From NCBI RefSeq assembly GCF_008831285.2, contig NC_045146.1:20663289-20701148 (forward strand): a DNA stretch of 37,860 nt, given 5' to 3'. This DNA comes from Nymphaea colorata (Eukaryota > Streptophyta > Magnoliopsida > Nymphaeales > Nymphaeaceae). The notes beneath the pieces were generated by a model. The model was not told the DNA's origin. It searched no databases and saw only the letters and a program-made list of their open reading frames with translations. How positions within the stretch are numbered: the first letter of the stretch is position 1; every line of letters begins with the position of its first letter. The translations under genes were made by a program, and so were the position numbers. Of the stretch, positions 31,110 to 37,860 are shown piece by piece.

Positions 31110-31240
31110 TTATCTTATCTGTGACTCTCTGTCGTGTATTTGGTGCATGGAAGACCTTGCTTTTGACTAACATTTATGTAATAAGTCCTGGCCTTGATAT
31201 TGTTCATTTCTGTATATGAAAGTCTTTGCGCTTAATTTGT
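31110..31240. other. Gene F 3' flank
   Basis: T-rich sequence with ATGTAATAAG near 31174-31183 that could serve as a plant poly(A) signal. Nothing else seen. Confidence 0.35.
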
Positions 31241-31243
31241 CCA

Positions 31244-31450
31244 TTTCATGTATACATAACTTCATCTATGCCAAAGTCTTGGCACCTTGTTATGAGGTTT
31301 ATGGGTCATGCCATTTCTTTTTAATTAGACTTGTCCATCTTTCCAAGAGGATTAAAATGTTCGGATGAATGAATCGTGGCTGATTTGTCACAAATTGTTC
31401 TTTCATGTATACATAACTTCATCTATGAATGAACCGTGGCAGATTTTGAA
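31244..31450 (+). repeat. Direct repeats in gene F downstream region
   Basis: A 27-base segment beginning TTTCATGTATACATAAC occurs at 31244-31270 and again, identical, at 31401-31427. A second pair, ATGAATGAATCGTGGCTGATTT and ATGAATGAACCGTGGCAGATTT, overlaps the later copy. Together they suggest nested local duplications. Confidence 0.75.
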
Positions 31451-31599
31451 CAAACAAAATGCATTTTGTCTTCAAATTACAAGTGAATTCTTTAGCTACA
31501 TTTATGAAAAATCATATACATACATCAAAATTTAACTATATATCTAACCAAAGGTTTTGTGAAGAAATTCTTACTATGTGCATCGTCCGTTAAACAGTG

Positions 31600-31790
31600 G
31601 TGCATTTAAAGTCAGATTCAGGTTCAACTATGAAAATAAAAGTCAGATTCAAATTGTCAAATTAAGGATCGGGTTTGGATAGGGGATGACATTTTTCATC
31701 CATAGGAACTTGATAATCCAATATATCTGAGCCAAATCCAAACCATTGCCATACAAATATGAGTTTGAGAATGTTTATAAATCCAACGAG
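31600..31790. repeat. Degenerate GATTCAGAT-like block
   Basis: GTCAGATTCAGG, GTCAGATTCAAA, GATCGGGTTTGGAT, CAAATCCAAACC and similar words. Same style as 300-440 and 12156-12440. Likely dispersed repeat relic. Confidence 0.4.
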
Positions 31791-33210
31791 TTACAGGGGG
31801 AGCCTAGGCCGCCTGCTCACCTCCTTCCTGCTTTCGGCTGTGCTATAATTTAAGGCGCCCTTGCTTTCCATCATAATTGATGCTCCGAGTCTCATTAAAA
31901 CAAGGCAGCCAGTATTGCTGCTGTTATCAGGTGTCGTTATCGCCATATCAGTCTTGTATCAGATTTGCGACCCATATCCAGCACTTAAAAGCTAATAACA
32001 TCTACGTACGGGGCTTTGTATTGAGCCATTTCTTTGTTTTTCAGTTTACTTAATTAATATTTAACTTTCAAACCCCCTGGTGGACCGCTAATTAATATTT
32101 AATGAAGACATAGTAGTATTAGAATAAAATGATATGGGCTCTATAAATAGTAATACATTGTTATTGTCCCATGAATGTACTTTACAAAATGGGGCATAAT
32201 CATAAAACGTTTTTTACAGTATTTTTATGAATCAACCCTGTTCTTTGGATCAAATTAGTGAGATGGTAAGAATATGTTACCATAACCAAACAACCTCCCC
32301 CAACCCCACAAAATAAAGTTTCTATATTAGAGAATGGTTACGGAAGCACAGGCTACACCATATTAGATAACATATGTTATAGGGACATTCTCAATAATCC
32401 ACTTACGGTCCAAAATATTACTTTGCTTTTCGATATTGTACAAACACGCTTAAGTAATCAATTAAACAAATTTCAAACATTAAAGTGCATATAAAACCAC
32501 AAGCGCTACAAATATCCACAAATCCAACTATATAAACAGATGTGAAATGTTCAAAGTTATAAGATTTCAAAATACCATGAAAAATCAAATGTGTGCTCCT
32601 AACTTTTTTGGCTCATAAAAACTTTTTTTTGTGTCCGTCCTTTTATATTTTTCATCATTTTTCATCCATTTATGGAGAACCTCTTAAAACGGTAGGAGGT
32701 GACTCAAGGAAAGCAGCGCAATGGGTGACAAGCCATGCTTTTGTGTGTTAATTTTGTAGGTTGCAATTGTTGACAAACACAACACCTAAGTTGAACGATG
32801 TATCATTGGTCCACCCAAGCCTTTTGAAGCAAACTAAAATTTTGAAAGCATAAGAATATGACCAGTTAAGGTTTCCCCTTAATAAACATTTTAAGATATT
32901 CAAGACCAGTTATAATGAGGTTTTCCATTTACAGTGAGGCAATAATGTACGTTTTTCTTCTTCTTCTTTTCTTCACCCACATTATTATTGTCTGCAATTT
33001 TAGACCAACATTTCCCTTTCTACGTCGAAAGCGCTTCCTCATCTCTCAATGAAAGCTGAGACGGTGGGTCTTGGTGATTGAAAAGCTGCCCCCTTAGCCT
33101 TTTCATCCTTCAAAATAATGTGATGAAACATAAATATCACCAACCGCATTTATGTTTTCAAATGCGGCCTTGAGCATTTTGATGAAGCCAATACCTACAA
33201 ATCTGATAGA
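31790..33210. other. Intergenic, no gene seen
   Basis: A/T-rich spacer between gene F and the dehydrogenase. A G/C-richer patch at about 31795-31870 has no frame. Nothing else recognised. Confidence 0.45.
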
Positions 33211-33214
33211 CCCA

Positions 33215-33400
<186 letters not shown>

Positions 33401-33820
33401 GAAGCTTGCTATTGTTGGATCGAACTTTGCTCTTCCGTCCGCGACATGTTCGAGTTTTGAGGCATTGGCCCCAGAAAGTGCCGCCATAAATGTGGTGAAA
33501 GTTAAAAACGTGACTATTCGTCTGGCCAACCGTTTGCCTATGAGAATAAAAAGGAAAGCAGCCGCATTGAATATTTACTTGGGCTGTGATCACCAGCACA
33601 ACTCTTTCGGGTACTGTGTTAAGAGAGGGAGGTAGATGACTAAACGTTTCATCTTGTATTAGCCAAAAAGTAATTGCAACTTTTCCATTAAACAACATCA
33701 CGCCCTTTCACTTACAAAGAGGAGTTACAGGGGATGAAAAGATTGTGTATTATTAATTAGAACAAGGAGCAAAGCACCGACAGAGTTACAGCATATCCGG
33801 CCGGCAAGAGACGGACCGGC

Positions 33821-37860
<4,040 letters not shown>

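Overview
The window looks like nuclear DNA of a flowering plant. The evidence is an alcohol dehydrogenase gene split into ten exons by nine mostly short introns, a decayed plant-type L1 LINE retrotransposon, a family of small plant proteins beginning MGxC, A/T-rich intergenic DNA, and long compound (AT)n(AG)n microsatellites. Nothing in the sequence fixes the species.

Layout, left to right. Positions 1-5100 hold no recognisable gene, only degenerate repeat blocks. At 5274-5597 (minus) lies a small gene (here A) for a protein resembling DUF4228/PADRE-type plant proteins. Positions 7836-12102 hold a 5'-truncated, frameshifted LINE on the minus strand. From 15226 to 31105 there are five more short genes (B-F), all on the plus strand, all intronless in their coding part, 1.6 to 5.5 kb apart. 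They share an N-terminal lipidation signal, a helix-like block around T-x-K-E-x-x-E-L, a hydrophobic L-L-S-K-C-L-type block and an acidic tail with T-I-x-E. Positions 33821 to the right edge (minus) carry an apparently intact NAD/zinc alcohol dehydrogenase gene. Only its first few codons are missing off the window edge.

The main item of interest is the A-F cluster: a lineage-specific-looking expansion of tiny, probably membrane-tethered proteins. Gene A keeps an ancestral-looking core and a C-terminal W-R-P-V-L-E-T-I-P-E motif. B-F have replaced the middle and eroded the tail. No biochemical role can be read from the sequence; a stress or immune signalling link is inference from the wider family. 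The dehydrogenase and the LINE are neighbours rather than functional partners.

Intergenic DNA holds several tandem duplications (periods of about 89, 44 and 42 bases), two (AT)n(AG)n arrays in the same orientation, and two classes of degenerate repeat blocks (GATTCAGAT-like and GAGCTCGA-like). No tRNA, rRNA or CRISPR array was found. All calls come from reading the sequence; no database search was possible.
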